Source of the DNA: Paenibacillus glacialis
GTDB taxonomy: Bacteria > Bacillota > Bacilli > Paenibacillales > Paenibacillaceae
Direction of reading: 5' to 3'
Length of the DNA stretch: 64,000 nucleotides
NCBI RefSeq assembly: GCF_001637205.1
Contig: NZ_LVJH01000015.1
Coordinates: 1 to 64,000 of the forward strand
Numbering within the stretch: position 1 is the stretch's first letter; every line of letters starts with the position of its first letter. The notes below the pieces were generated by a model. That model made no database searches. It was not told the DNA's origin and was given only the letters and a program-made list of their open reading frames with translations. A program made the position numbers and the translations under genes. Below are positions 35,726 through 44,141 of this stretch, one piece after another.

Positions 35726-36769
35726 ATGAAGTTATCCAATAATAAATCGCAAGCAATACGGGTGTTCAAGTATATCTTTATGGTCACCCTTCTTTGTTAT
35801 GTTGTGGTGTATATGCCAACACCATATATTATTTATCAGCCAGGAAGTGCAGAAGAAGTGAAACCTATGATTACGGTAAAAGAAGGGGATAAGACGGAGC
35901 GTGGTACCTTTATGATGACGACCGTATCTGCAAGTTACGCTAATATCGCGTTACTAGCTCTATCTTCTTTTAATCCGAATGCTGAGGTAGATAAAAAGGA
36001 ATCTAGACTAGGTAATAAAAGTAAAGAAGAATATGCGGCTGAACAATTATTTTATATGAGTGACTCACAATCTTCTGCTGTAGAAGCAGCATATGAGGAA
36101 GCGTATGTCCCTTATCAAATACTAACGGAATACCTCTTTGTATTCTCTACGCCTAAGGATGCTAGTAATAGCCAGTATTTTCAGCCAGGCGATAAAGTGA
36201 TGGAACTGGATTCAGATCCGATCTCGGATACTGTGGAACTGGCATCCCTTCTAAAGAATAAGAAAGTGGGAGATATTGTATCTGTAAAGTTAGAGAGAGC
36301 GGGTCATGTTCTAGTAGTAAAGGTACCCTTAGTATCGATTAAAGATAGTGAGACGAACACCACTCGACCAGGACTTGGTATTATGATTGGAACGATGCAG
36401 AAGGTGACTGCGAAAGACCCTAACAAGCAGGTTGAATTTGTAACTACGAAGGTGGGTGGACCTTCCGCAGGACTGATGTTCACGATGGAGATTTATAATC
36501 AATTGACACCAGGTGATCTGACGAAAGGCTACCGCGTTGCAGGTACAGGCACCATTTCTGCAGATGGAACAGTGGGTCCTATTGGCGGTGTCAAACACAA
36601 AATTGTTGCAGCGGATCGGGAGAAGGCGCAGTTGTTTTTTGTTCCTAAAAACAACTATAAAGAAGCTAAAGCCAAAGCCGATGAGATCGGAACGCAAATA
36701 AAACTTATTCCGGTATCAACTTTGAAAGATGCTTTGAAGTACATGGAGCAGATTCAGACTACATCCTGA
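35726..36769 (+). CDS. ylbL: SepM family pheromone-processing-like serine protease (YlbL)
   Basis: A 347-residue membrane-anchored protease: one N-terminal helix (residues 13-32), a PDZ domain (about 140-205, with FQPGDKVMELDSDPI) and a C-terminal Lon-type domain. The catalytic Ser247 lies in VGGPSAGLMF and Lys290 in GGVKHKIVAA. B. subtilis YlbL belongs to this family and, with CtpA, removes the SOS-induced division inhibitor YneA. The frame is open from 35690, but ATG 35726 with the GGGGAAGGGA site is the real start. The last 11 bp overlap the convergent tmcAL gene. Confidence 0.92.
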   Translation: MKLSNNKSQAIRVFKYIFMVTLLCYVVVYMPTPYIIYQPGSAEEVKPMITVKEGDKTERGTFMMTTVSASYANIALLALSSFNPNAEVDKKESRLGNKSKEEYAAEQLFYMSDSQSSAVEAAYEEAYVPYQILTEYLFVFSTPKDASNSQYFQPGDKVMELDSDPISDTVELASLLKNKKVGDIVSVKLERAGHVLVVKVPLVSIKDSETNTTRPGLGIMIGTMQKVTAKDPNKQVEFVTTKVGGPSAGLMFTMEIYNQLTPGDLTKGYRVAGTGTISADGTVGPIGGVKHKIVAADREKAQLFFVPKNNYKEAKAKADEIGTQIKLIPVSTLKDALKYMEQIQTTS

Positions 36770-37994
36770 TCGGTGGCTCATAATAATCTCGGAATATTTC
36801 TCGGGTTTGCGGTTGATTATAGGCAGTAGCGTAGGCAGTAGCTGCCTGCAAATCTCGCTCAAGCTGATCATGATTGAGTGCGGAAACTTTCACGACAATT
36901 GGTAAAGAAGCAGTCTTTTTCATGCGCTTCAGAAGTTGCTGTCCATGAGTGTTAAAGCCAAGAATACGTAAATATCCGGGTCCCTCTAATAAATGTGTGG
37001 GAGACATCTCATCCTTTGTATGGTGGAGTAAGATATGCGTGAGCATACGTTGCAATTTAGTATGGGTGTAGCGCTTGGTTTTTAAGCTGTGTAGCAGTTC
37101 TAATACTGTTACATGGGAGAGAGTCGGCAGAAGTTTCTTTATGCGGTATTCTAAGCCTTCTGTAACCTCATGGAACTGAGACAACTGTGATGTCGTTAGC
37201 GTCATTAATAGATGCATCAGAGGCTGTCTGAATGACTCCCAATGAATAGGCCCACGCCCAACCGAGAATTCACGTCGCATAATGTCAAGCGTGTAAGGCG
37301 GAACATAAGGAGCTGCTGCTTCAATGTTCTCTTCCAAGATAAGCTTTCGAACAGCGGTAGCACTTGCTATGGCTGATTCAGAAGGCGTTATGTCATGGTA
37401 TCCAGCATTCTCTCTAGAGATGGTTAATGGAACAATAGAGCTACCTAAACGTTCTAGGGCTATAAGATAATGAAGAGCAAGCGTGTGATTGGGTTGCAGC
37501 AGAAGATGGCGAATATCCTCCTTTTCTTCAAGGTTGGTGGAGAGAATACCAGCTGCAGCGCTGTATGCGGTTGGGTAACTTATACCTTGGTCTAATAATC
37601 GGCTAAGTTCTTGTTTCATCTTGTTATTCTCGTTAGCAAGTTGCTTCGCTAGTGGTAGTAGCTGAACAAGAGACCCACTCTCTGTACCGAAACAGAGGTA
37701 ATCGACAATGCCTGTAGCTTCTAGTAAGGATATAGCTCCATATGCGAACCATTCCGCAGGTTGAGCGGCATAATGGATGGGTAGCTCAATAACAAGGTCA
37801 ACACCCATCGAAAGAGCCATCTCAGCACGTGCATACTTACTTAATAGTGCTGGTTCACCACGTTGTAAAAAAGGACCACTTAGGATAGCAATTGAATGTT
37901 CTGCTCCCGTAATTTCCTTTGCTCTGTTATAATGATGAACATGACCGTTATGTAAGGGATTGTATTCTACAATAATGCCTACAATAGTACCCAT
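36759..37994 (-). CDS. tmcAL: tRNA(Met) cytidine acetate ligase TmcAL (YlbM)
   Basis: A 411-residue enzyme of the YlbM family. It activates acetate with ATP and forms N4-acetylcytidine at the wobble base of elongator tRNA(Met). The nucleotidyltransferase start GTIVGIIVEYNPLHNGHVHH contains the NGH motif. LSGPFLQRGEPALLSKYARAEMAL and VIELPIHYAAQPAEWFAYGAI are family blocks. The frame is open to TTG 38006, which touches the AAGGGAG site; ATG 37994 is preferred. It overlaps ylbL by 11 bp at the 3' end. A large palindrome lies in the intergenic region upstream of it. Confidence 0.93.
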   Translation of the reverse strand: MGTIVGIIVEYNPLHNGHVHHYNRAKEITGAEHSIAILSGPFLQRGEPALLSKYARAEMALSMGVDLVIELPIHYAAQPAEWFAYGAISLLEATGIVDYLCFGTESGSLVQLLPLAKQLANENNKMKQELSRLLDQGISYPTAYSAAAGILSTNLEEKEDIRHLLLQPNHTLALHYLIALERLGSSIVPLTISRENAGYHDITPSESAIASATAVRKLILEENIEAAAPYVPPYTLDIMRREFSVGRGPIHWESFRQPLMHLLMTLTTSQLSQFHEVTEGLEYRIKKLLPTLSHVTVLELLHSLKTKRYTHTKLQRMLTHILLHHTKDEMSPTHLLEGPGYLRILGFNTHGQQLLKRMKKTASLPIVVKVSALNHDQLERDLQAATAYATAYNQPQTREIFRDYYEPPIRM

Positions 37995-38064
37995 TTCACA
38001 ACTCAACTCCCTTGATTAATTTATTGATCGTGTTTTTAAAAATATAAGAAAGTATAAGTTTCAC

Positions 38065-38128
38065 TTGAATCAATTTCATAATCGCCGATGCATCTAAATC
38101 GATTTGCGTAATTATGAAATTGATTCTT
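38065..38128. repeat. Large inverted repeat between tmcAL and yceD
   Basis: GAATCAATTTCATAAT at 38067-38082 is repeated perfectly as its reverse complement at 38111-38126. CGC/GCG and the palindrome AAATCGATTT lie in the 28-base centre. It is not followed by a T run on either strand, so it is not a normal terminator. Nothing else is recognised in the 365-bp gap at 37995-38360 apart from the yceD promoter. Confidence 0.75.
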
Positions 38129-38304
38129 GATACTCTATTCCTTATATTTCCGCTGAAACGGGTACCGTCTTTGAAAAAGGACGGCATAGACGTTTCTACT
38201 TGAATGACGGCGAATCCATTTCTATTTGATTATAGGGTTCTTTAAAAATATATCATAATTATCATTAGATTCAGAAAGAATAACGGTATGTAATGTGATT
38301 ATAG

Positions 38305-38334
38305 TTGACAAACCTACGCATATCTCGGTATAAT
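38305..38334 (+). promoter_or_regulatory. Sigma-A promoter of yceD-rpmF
   Basis: Consensus TTGACA at 38305-38310 and TATAAT at 38329-38334 are separated by 18 bp, with the ATG of yceD 27 bp further on. Confidence 0.9.
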
Positions 38335-38360
38335 AATTTTTGTTTGTTTGGAGTGATAAA

Positions 38361-38873
38361 ATGCATTTTGAATTTCGCAAAATTGTAAAGTTAGACGGAC
38401 CCCAACATTTTCTTGAACAAGTAAATGTTGATCGTGTGATTAAAGGTCTTGCAGACATTGTTGCAGCAGAATTGGTTCATGCTGATTTGGAAGCAACTTA
38501 TGTAGGCGATAACACGGTAGAGGTTCATGGCAAGCTTACTGGACAAGTTGACATGGCGTGTTCACGCTGTTTGACAGAAGTTCCTAAGCAATTGTACATT
38601 CCGTTTCATGAAGTCTTCAAGTTGGTGAAGAAGCAGTCCGAAGAGATTCAGGATGAAGATAGCGATACCATTTACGTGGATGATGACATGGTGGATCTTA
38701 TCCCATTTGTGGAAGAAGCTTTTCTAATGCATTTACCCCAGATTTCGTATTGTAAGGCTTCCTGCAAAGGACTTTGCCAGAAATGCGGGTCAGACTTGAA
38801 CGAAAGTGCTTGTAACTGCGACACGAAAGTAGTCGATCCACGGCTTGCGGCACTGAAAGATTTTTTTGAATAG
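38361..38873 (+). CDS. yceD: YceD family protein (DUF177)
   Basis: A 170-residue protein of the DUF177 family, co-encoded with L32 in most bacteria and linked to 23S rRNA metabolism. Features are LVHADLEATYVGDNTVEVHGKLTGQVDMACSRC in the first half and a C-terminal cysteine set (CKASCKGLCQKCG, CNCD) that looks metal-binding. ATG 38361 has TTGGAGTGA upstream; the in-frame TTG at 38340 lies at the promoter and is not used. The rpmF gene follows after 57 bp. Confidence 0.92.
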   Translation: MHFEFRKIVKLDGPQHFLEQVNVDRVIKGLADIVAAELVHADLEATYVGDNTVEVHGKLTGQVDMACSRCLTEVPKQLYIPFHEVFKLVKKQSEEIQDEDSDTIYVDDDMVDLIPFVEEAFLMHLPQISYCKASCKGLCQKCGSDLNESACNCDTKVVDPRLAALKDFFE

Positions 38874-38930
38874 TGATGTAACATTCTTCTCGTTAGTGAC
38901 GAGTTGATTGAAATAAGGAGGTGGATGAAC

Positions 38931-39104
38931 ATGGCAGTACCTCAAAGAAGAACGTCCAAAACACGTCGTGACAAACGTCGTACCCATTTTAAATTGACAG
39001 TGCCAGGTATGGTTAAATGTGAACAATGCGGAGAATTGAAGCTTGCTCACCACGTATGTAAAGTTTGTGGAACGTACAAATCAAGAGAAATTATTTCTCA
39101 GTAA
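38931..39104 (+). CDS. rpmF: 50S ribosomal protein L32
   Basis: A 57-residue protein starting [17 protein letters not shown], with a zinc-ribbon of the C+ type (CEQCGE and CKVCG). ATG 38931 is preceded by AAGGAGGTG. Co-transcribed with yceD and followed 12 bp downstream by a strong terminator. The zinc-binding form would be used when zinc is sufficient. Confidence 0.97.
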   Translation: MAVPQRRTSKTRRDKRRTHFKLTVPGMVKCEQCGELKLAHHVCKVCGTYKSREIISQ

Positions 39105-39116
39105 TGAACAAACGGG

Positions 39117-39150
39117 TAGTACTTCACTATGGTGAGGTACTATTTTTTTT
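39117..39150 (+). terminator. Rho-independent terminator after rpmF
   Basis: TAGTACTTCAC (39117-39127) pairs with GTGAGGTACTA (39132-39142, one wobble), followed by eight T. Confidence 0.93.
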
Positions 39151-39225
39151 GATATTGTAGCGGGATTACATTCGTTTTAGCAACGATTGTGTTCGTGAGG
39201 ACTTTCTTTTTAAGATCGCATGATT

Positions 39226-39254
39226 TATACTACATGTTAGTACCAGGTTCTAAG
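39226..39254 (+). promoter_or_regulatory. fapR promoter with FapR operator
   Basis: A -10 box TATACT lies at 39226-39231. TTAGTACCAGGTTCTAAG at 39237-39254 matches the known FapR box TTAGTACCTGATACTAA in the first eight bases and in the CTAA half. It overlaps the expected transcription start, so FapR would block initiation and malonyl-CoA would relieve it. The -35 region (TTTCTT) is weak. Confidence 0.82.
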
Positions 39255-39340
39255 ATGAATGATGAGATATACTATAATTTCACATTTCTAATAAATGTAA
39301 AATATAAAGGTGTACATATAATGTAAGGAGGTGTACCGTC

Positions 39341-39946
39341 ATCGAACGATTACCTAAGAAGATGCGTCATCGGCAATTGATGGAGTTGATCGAGCAGAAT
39401 CCGTTTGTCACGGACCGTGAACTGACACGAGAATTGAAGGTTAGTATCCAGACTATTCGTTTAGATCGAATGGAGCTTGGCATACCGGAACTACGCGAAC
39501 GGATGAAGCAGATGGCGGAACATTCGCATGATCAAGTTCGCTCGTTACCATTGAATGAAGTGGTCGGGGAAATTGTGGATTTGCAACTGGACAAGAGCGG
39601 CATTTCTATATTTGAAATTCGAGAGGAACACGTATTCTCACGCACACACATTGCTCGTGGGCATTATGTGTTTGGACAAGCAAATTCGTTAGCAGTTGCC
39701 GTCATTAATGATGAAATTGCACTGACAGCTTCGTCGGATATTCGCTTCCTTCGATCCGTTCATTTGAGAGAGAAATGTATAGCTAAGGCATATGTTAGAA
39801 CAATGGCTAGCCAAAAGGGCAAAGCTAAAGTTGAAGTGTTTACCTATGTGGGTGAAGAAATGGTCTTCCAAGGAAATTTCCTCATTTACAGATCTACTGG
39901 TGAAGAGAACAACGAGGGAGGCATACAGCATGAGGATCGCCATTGA
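39341..39946 (+). CDS. fapR: Fatty acid and phospholipid biosynthesis regulator FapR, probable ATC start
   Basis: A transcriptional repressor that binds malonyl-CoA: an N-terminal DeoR-like HTH (FVTDRELTRELKVSIQTIRLDRMELGIPELRERM) and a hot-dog-fold effector domain (IFEIREEHVFSRTHIARGHYVFGQANSLAVAVIND). The first in-frame ATG is at 39362, but it has no ribosome-binding site, whereas AAGGAGG at 39325-39331 is 9 bases from an in-frame ATC at 39341. From ATC the product would be 201 residues (ERLPKKMRHRQ...), and the HTH offset then equals that of B. subtilis FapR. No ATG, GTG or TTG lies in frame between. It overlaps plsX by 17 bp and has its own box upstream. Confidence 0.88.
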   Translation: MERLPKKMRHRQLMELIEQNPFVTDRELTRELKVSIQTIRLDRMELGIPELRERMKQMAEHSHDQVRSLPLNEVVGEIVDLQLDKSGISIFEIREEHVFSRTHIARGHYVFGQANSLAVAVINDEIALTASSDIRFLRSVHLREKCIAKAYVRTMASQKGKAKVEVFTYVGEEMVFQGNFLIYRSTGEENNEGGIQHEDRH

Positions 39947-40922
39947 TGCTATGGGTGGGGACCATGCTCCTCAATCTAATATAGATGGGGCGCTGGCAGC
40001 TGCAGCAGAGTGGAAAGATGTAGAAATTATACTCGTGGGGGATCAAGCTCGATTAGAATCCCTGTTAAGCGGCAGGGATGTGCCTTCTAACTTTAGTATC
40101 CAGCATGCGAGTGAAGTGATCCATTCTGAGGATGAACCGGTTAAAGCTGTCCGTCGTAAAAAAGATGCTTCGATGGTAGTTGCGGGACGGATGCTGAAGG
40201 AAGGTAGAGCCGATGCCATGATTTCCGCAGGAAACACTGGCGCTCTTATGACTACAGGATTACTCGTTGTCGGTCGAATAGAAGGAATAGAAAGACCCGC
40301 GCTTGCCGCTATGATTCCTACGTTAGATGATGTTGGAGTGGTTGCCCTAGATCTTGGAGCTAATATGGATTCTAAACCACAACACTTAGCTCAATTTGGT
40401 TTGATGGGTAGCTTGTATCGTCAGAAGGTACAGGGAATTGCGAACCCTCGCGTAGGTCTTTTGAATGTGGGCGTTGAGCCAGGTAAGGGTAATGAACTGA
40501 CGAAGGATGCTTTTCCTCTTTTGCAGGAGATGCCAATTCACTTTGTGGGTAATGTGGAAGCGCGTGATGTCATGGCGGGCAACTGTGATGTGCTTGTATG
40601 TGATGGTTTTGCCGGTAATATATTGTTGAAGAGCATTGAAGGTACTGCTGGAGCGATGTTCAGCTTGCTGAAAGAGCAGTTCAGTCAAACATTTAAGAGT
40701 AAGATGGGCGCAGCTTTATTAATGCCTCAGTTAAAAGGATTGAAGAAGAAGTTAGATTATTCTGAATCTGGAGCTGCGCCTCTGTTAGGATTAAGTAGTC
40801 TAGTTATGAAAAGCCATGGTTCTTCTGATGGTCATGCCATTAAGAACGCAGTGAAACAGACTAGAATTGCCCTTGAGAATGAATTGGTACCGAGTATATC
40901 AAAGGAAATCAGTGGGAAGTGA
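39930..40922 (+). CDS. plsX: Phosphate acyltransferase PlsX
   Basis: A 330-residue enzyme that makes acyl-phosphate from acyl-ACP, the first step of phosphatidic acid synthesis by the PlsX/PlsY route. It starts MRIAIDAMGGDHAPQ. VVAGRMLKEGRADAMISAGNTGALM and VCDGFAGNILLKSIEG are family blocks. ATG 39930 has GAGGGAGG upstream and lies inside the end of fapR; the longer open frame from 39792 has no support. It is followed closely by fabH, forming the fapR-plsX-fabH-fabD-fabG operon. Confidence 0.96.
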   Translation: MRIAIDAMGGDHAPQSNIDGALAAAAEWKDVEIILVGDQARLESLLSGRDVPSNFSIQHASEVIHSEDEPVKAVRRKKDASMVVAGRMLKEGRADAMISAGNTGALMTTGLLVVGRIEGIERPALAAMIPTLDDVGVVALDLGANMDSKPQHLAQFGLMGSLYRQKVQGIANPRVGLLNVGVEPGKGNELTKDAFPLLQEMPIHFVGNVEARDVMAGNCDVLVCDGFAGNILLKSIEGTAGAMFSLLKEQFSQTFKSKMGAALLMPQLKGLKKKLDYSESGAAPLLGLSSLVMKSHGSSDGHAIKNAVKQTRIALENELVPSISKEISGK

Positions 40923-40930
40923 GTGACGTC

Positions 40931-41920
40931 ATGAATGGGTTACGGGCAGTAGGTATAATAGGGACTGGTAAATATGTTCCTGAGAAGATTTTGACAAATA
41001 GCGATTTGGAGAAAATAGTAGATACTAATGATGAATGGATTGTGAGTCGGACAGGAATTAAAGAACGGCATATTGCAGCACCAGAGCAAGCTACATCAGA
41101 TCTTGCCTATGAAGCAGCTATAAAGGCCTTGGAATCCGCTGGGATGACAGCGGAAGAACTTGATTTGATTATCGTAGCTACGGTTACGCCGGATACGTTC
41201 TTTCCATCCACAGCTTGTATTATTCAGGAGAAGTTAGGTGCTAAGAGAGCGGCTGCATTTGATTTGTCAGCTGCATGCTCTGGATTTGTATATAGCTTAG
41301 CAACAGCTACGAACTTTATTAAGACGGGTATGTATAATAACGCACTTATCATTGGTGCGGATTGCTTATCTAGAATTACCGATTATACGGATCGTAATAC
41401 CTGCGTATTGTTTGGCGATGGAGCTGGTGCTGTGGTTATTGGTGAAGTGCCAGAAGGACGCGGATTTCTGTCCTTTGATCTTGGAGCAGAAGGATCAGGC
41501 GGTCCTTTGTTAAACCTCGCTGGTGGGGGTTCACGCTTACCTTCATCACCGCAAACGATTGAAGATAAGAAGCATTTCATTTATATGAATGGTCGTGAAG
41601 TGTTCAAATTCGCAGTACGTGTCATGGGTTCGGCTACGGAAGCCGTATTGACCAAGGCTGGAAAGACGAAGGAAGAGATCGACCTTTTCGTTCCTCATCA
41701 AGCGAACATACGGATTATTCAATCAGCGATGAATCGTTTGGATTTACCTCCAGAGAAATGTGTTATTAATGTAGATAAATACGCGAATACATCAGCAGCT
41801 TCAATTCCGCTAGCTCTTGTAGAAGCGGCTGAGCAGAACCGAATGAAAGAAGGCGATACCGTCTTGATGGTTGGATTCGGTGGCGGATTGACATGGGGAG
41901 CTTGTGTACTTGTTTGGTAA
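40931..41920 (+). CDS. fabH: Beta-ketoacyl-ACP synthase III
   Basis: A 329-residue enzyme that condenses acyl-CoA (often branched-chain in this group) with malonyl-ACP to start fatty-acid synthesis. The Cys-His-Asn triad is visible: C116 in DLSAACSGF, His in PHQANIRI and Asn in NTSAASIP. GFGGGLTWGA closes the protein. A GTG at 40919 overlaps the plsX stop (GTGA) and is an alternative that adds four residues. I prefer ATG 40931, which matches the N-terminus of relatives. Confidence 0.95.
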   Translation: MNGLRAVGIIGTGKYVPEKILTNSDLEKIVDTNDEWIVSRTGIKERHIAAPEQATSDLAYEAAIKALESAGMTAEELDLIIVATVTPDTFFPSTACIIQEKLGAKRAAAFDLSAACSGFVYSLATATNFIKTGMYNNALIIGADCLSRITDYTDRNTCVLFGDGAGAVVIGEVPEGRGFLSFDLGAEGSGGPLLNLAGGGSRLPSSPQTIEDKKHFIYMNGREVFKFAVRVMGSATEAVLTKAGKTKEEIDLFVPHQANIRIIQSAMNRLDLPPEKCVINVDKYANTSAASIPLALVEAAEQNRMKEGDTVLMVGFGGGLTWGACVLVW

Positions 41921-41998
41921 AAAAATGTTCTGATAATGGATTAGCATTGATATTATAAATAAATATTCTAAGAAGTTTGTCGTTTAAGGAGATGGACC

Positions 41999-42922
41999 AT
42001 GGGGAAAGTTGCATTTGTGTTTCCGGGACAAGGAGCTCAGGCGGTAGGCATGGGGAAGGATATCTATGATGCCGTTCCTTCTTCTCGAGAGATCTTTGAA
42101 ACAGCCGATAAAGTATTAGGTTTTGACTTATCTACTATGATTTTTGAAGGTCCGGATGCAGAGTTGAAACAGACTTTTAATACACAACCAGCTTTATTAA
42201 CTACAAGTATTGCTTATTTAGAAGCATTGCGTGTTAAAGGGATACAAGCAGACTACGTTGCCGGGCACAGTTTGGGTGAATATAGTGCACTAGTAGCTGC
42301 TGGAGCTCTTTCATTCGCAGACGCCGTATCTATTGTTAGAGCACGGGGTAACTTTATGGAGAAGGCGGTTCCTGGTGGGCAAGGGGCCATGGCAGCGGTA
42401 TTAGGGGCTGACCGTGAAGCCTTGTCACAATTATGTGTTGAGGTTAGCGAGAGTGGACATATCGTTGAGTTAGCGAACATAAATTGTCCTGGGCAAATTG
42501 TCATTTCGGGCTCTTACTTGGGTGTTGCTGCGGTAAGTGAGCGTGTGAAGGAAGCAGGTGGCAAAAGAGCGATTTCGCTTGAGGTTAGTGGTCCTTTTCA
42601 TTCTTCTATGATGAAAGTGGCAGCTGAACAGCTTGAAGTCGAATTGAATTCTGTATCCTTTCAGGAGCCTAAGATTTCTGTTGTAGCTAACGTAACTGCG
42701 CAGTCGGTTACCTCTGGGGAAGCCCTTTCTAAACTTCTTGTTCAACAAGTATATTCACCTGTTCTTTGGGAAGATAGTATTAACTATCTTATTGGACAAG
42801 GGGTAGATACATTTGTGGAGATTGGTCCAGGCAGTGTATTGACAGGCCTAATTAAGAAGATTGATAAGACAGTGAAACTAATCAACATCAATAGTCTAGA
42901 AAGTCTTGAGAAGGCATTATAG
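41999..42922 (+). CDS. fabD: Malonyl-CoA:ACP transacylase
   Basis: A 307-residue enzyme that loads malonate onto ACP. It shows FPGQGAQ at the start, the nucleophile serine in [10 protein letters not shown] (S91), the malonate-binding Arg in IVRARGNFM and the catalytic His in [19 protein letters not shown] precedes ATG 41999. A 78-bp spacer separates it from fabH and 47 bp from fabG; no terminator or clear promoter is seen in either gap. Confidence 0.96.
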   Translation: MGKVAFVFPGQGAQAVGMGKDIYDAVPSSREIFETADKVLGFDLSTMIFEGPDAELKQTFNTQPALLTTSIAYLEALRVKGIQADYVAGHSLGEYSALVAAGALSFADAVSIVRARGNFMEKAVPGGQGAMAAVLGADREALSQLCVEVSESGHIVELANINCPGQIVISGSYLGVAAVSERVKEAGGKRAISLEVSGPFHSSMMKVAAEQLEVELNSVSFQEPKISVVANVTAQSVTSGEALSKLLVQQVYSPVLWEDSINYLIGQGVDTFVEIGPGSVLTGLIKKIDKTVKLININSLESLEKAL

Positions 42923-42969
42923 AAGCTGACACGAATATATATGATATTCGAGGAAAGGAGGAACTTGAA

Positions 42970-43719
42970 ATGTCCAAACCTTTAAGCGGACAAGTTGCAC
43001 TTGTAACAGGGGCTTCACGTGGGATAGGTCGTAGTATCGCTCTAAACTTAGCCGGGTTAGGTGCAAATGTGGTTGTCAATTATTCAGGAAATGAGACAGC
43101 CGCACAGGAAGTTGTTGCCGAGATTCAAGCTTTGGGAGTAGAATCAATCGCTCTAAAAGCGAATGTCGGAAGTAGCGAACAAGCTGAGAATTTGGTTAAA
43201 GAAGCTATTAACGCCTGGGGACGTATTGACATTCTGGTGAATAATGCTGGCATTACTAGAGATAATCTAATTATGCGTATGAAAGAGGAAGAATTCGATT
43301 CTGTTATTGAAACGAACCTCAAAGGTGTGTTTAACTGTTTAAAAGCAGTAACTCGTCCCATGATGAAGCAACGTTATGGACGGATCATTAATATTTCATC
43401 CGTTGTGGGTGTTCTTGGCAATGCAGGTCAAGCCAATTATGTTGCAGCAAAGGCAGGTGTGATTGGTCTTACCAAATCATCTGCTCGTGAGCTTGCTTCG
43501 CGAGGGATTACCGTTAACTGTGTAGCTCCTGGTTTTATTGATACGGATATGACCAAGGAGTTATCAGAAGACTTGCGGAGCAAGCTTATAGCTGATATCC
43601 CACTAGGACGCCTTGGACAGCCAGAAGAGATCGCTAAAGTGGTCGCTTTCTTGGCTTCTGATAGCGCGTCCTATATGACAGGCCAGACATTACATGTGGA
43701 TGGCGGAATGGTGATGTAG
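42970..43719 (+). CDS. fabG: 3-oxoacyl-ACP reductase
   Basis: A 249-residue short-chain dehydrogenase. TGASRGIG (residues 14-21) binds NADPH, NNAG follows strand 4, and the Ser-Tyr-Lys triad is in [20 protein letters not shown]. It reduces the beta-ketoacyl-ACP produced by FabH and FabF. AAAGGAGGAAC lies 9 bases before the ATG. The acpP start is 50 bp downstream. Confidence 0.96.
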   Translation: MSKPLSGQVALVTGASRGIGRSIALNLAGLGANVVVNYSGNETAAQEVVAEIQALGVESIALKANVGSSEQAENLVKEAINAWGRIDILVNNAGITRDNLIMRMKEEEFDSVIETNLKGVFNCLKAVTRPMMKQRYGRIINISSVVGVLGNAGQANYVAAKAGVIGLTKSSARELASRGITVNCVAPGFIDTDMTKELSEDLRSKLIADIPLGRLGQPEEIAKVVAFLASDSASYMTGQTLHVDGGMVM

Positions 43720-43769
43720 CATTTTGAAAAAAATTCTCGTATAATACCAATGAGGAGGAGGTGAACCGG

Positions 43770-44003
43770 ATGTCCGATGTATTGGAACGTGTAAAACGCA
43801 TCGTCGTTGATCGCTTAGGTGCTGACGAAGCGGAAGTTACATTAGAATCATCTTTTAAAGATGATCTTGGTGCTGATTCTCTTGACGTTGTTGAATTGGT
43901 AATGGAATTGGAAGATGAGTTTGATATTGAAATTTCTGATGAAGATGCAGAAAAAATTACAAGCGTGGGAGAAGTTGTTAAGTACATACAATCTCACACC
44001 TAA
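43770..44003 (+). CDS. acpP: Acyl carrier protein
   Basis: A 77-residue acidic four-helix protein. The phosphopantetheine attachment site is S37 in [31 protein letters not shown] lies directly upstream; GTG 43761, in frame, is part of that ribosome-binding site, so ATG 43770 is the start. A TATAAT at 43740-43745 in the gap after fabG could be a -10 box for separate expression of ACP, though no matching -35 is present. A hairpin follows the gene. Confidence 0.97.
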   Translation: MSDVLERVKRIVVDRLGADEAEVTLESSFKDDLGADSLDVVELVMELEDEFDIEISDEDAEKITSVGEVVKYIQSHT

Positions 44004-44016
44004 ATATTTAATTGGT

Positions 44017-44046
44017 AAGTCCCGATCCTGCTTATAGGCGGGACTT
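44017..44046 (+). terminator. Hairpin after acpP, possible partial terminator
   Basis: AAGTCCCG (44017-44024) pairs perfectly with CGGGACTT (44039-44046). The T tract is poor (CTCCATAT), so it may only reduce read-through into fabF. Confidence 0.6.
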
Positions 44047-44141
44047 CTCCATATATTTGGGGACAAACTCTTCGTTGAGAGTCGATTAAATGTTAATTAC
44101 GAAAATTTATGCATATGCAGTCTATTATAGAGGTGAATGCG

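Noticed and set aside
37996..38187. 63-codon minus-strand frame upstream of tmcAL
   Set aside because: It overlaps the tmcAL start and the large palindrome, and no start signal or recognisable family is seen.
43724..43745. TTGAAA and TATAAT as a complete acpP promoter
   Set aside because: The boxes are only 10 bp apart; the TATAAT alone may matter but the pair does not form a promoter.
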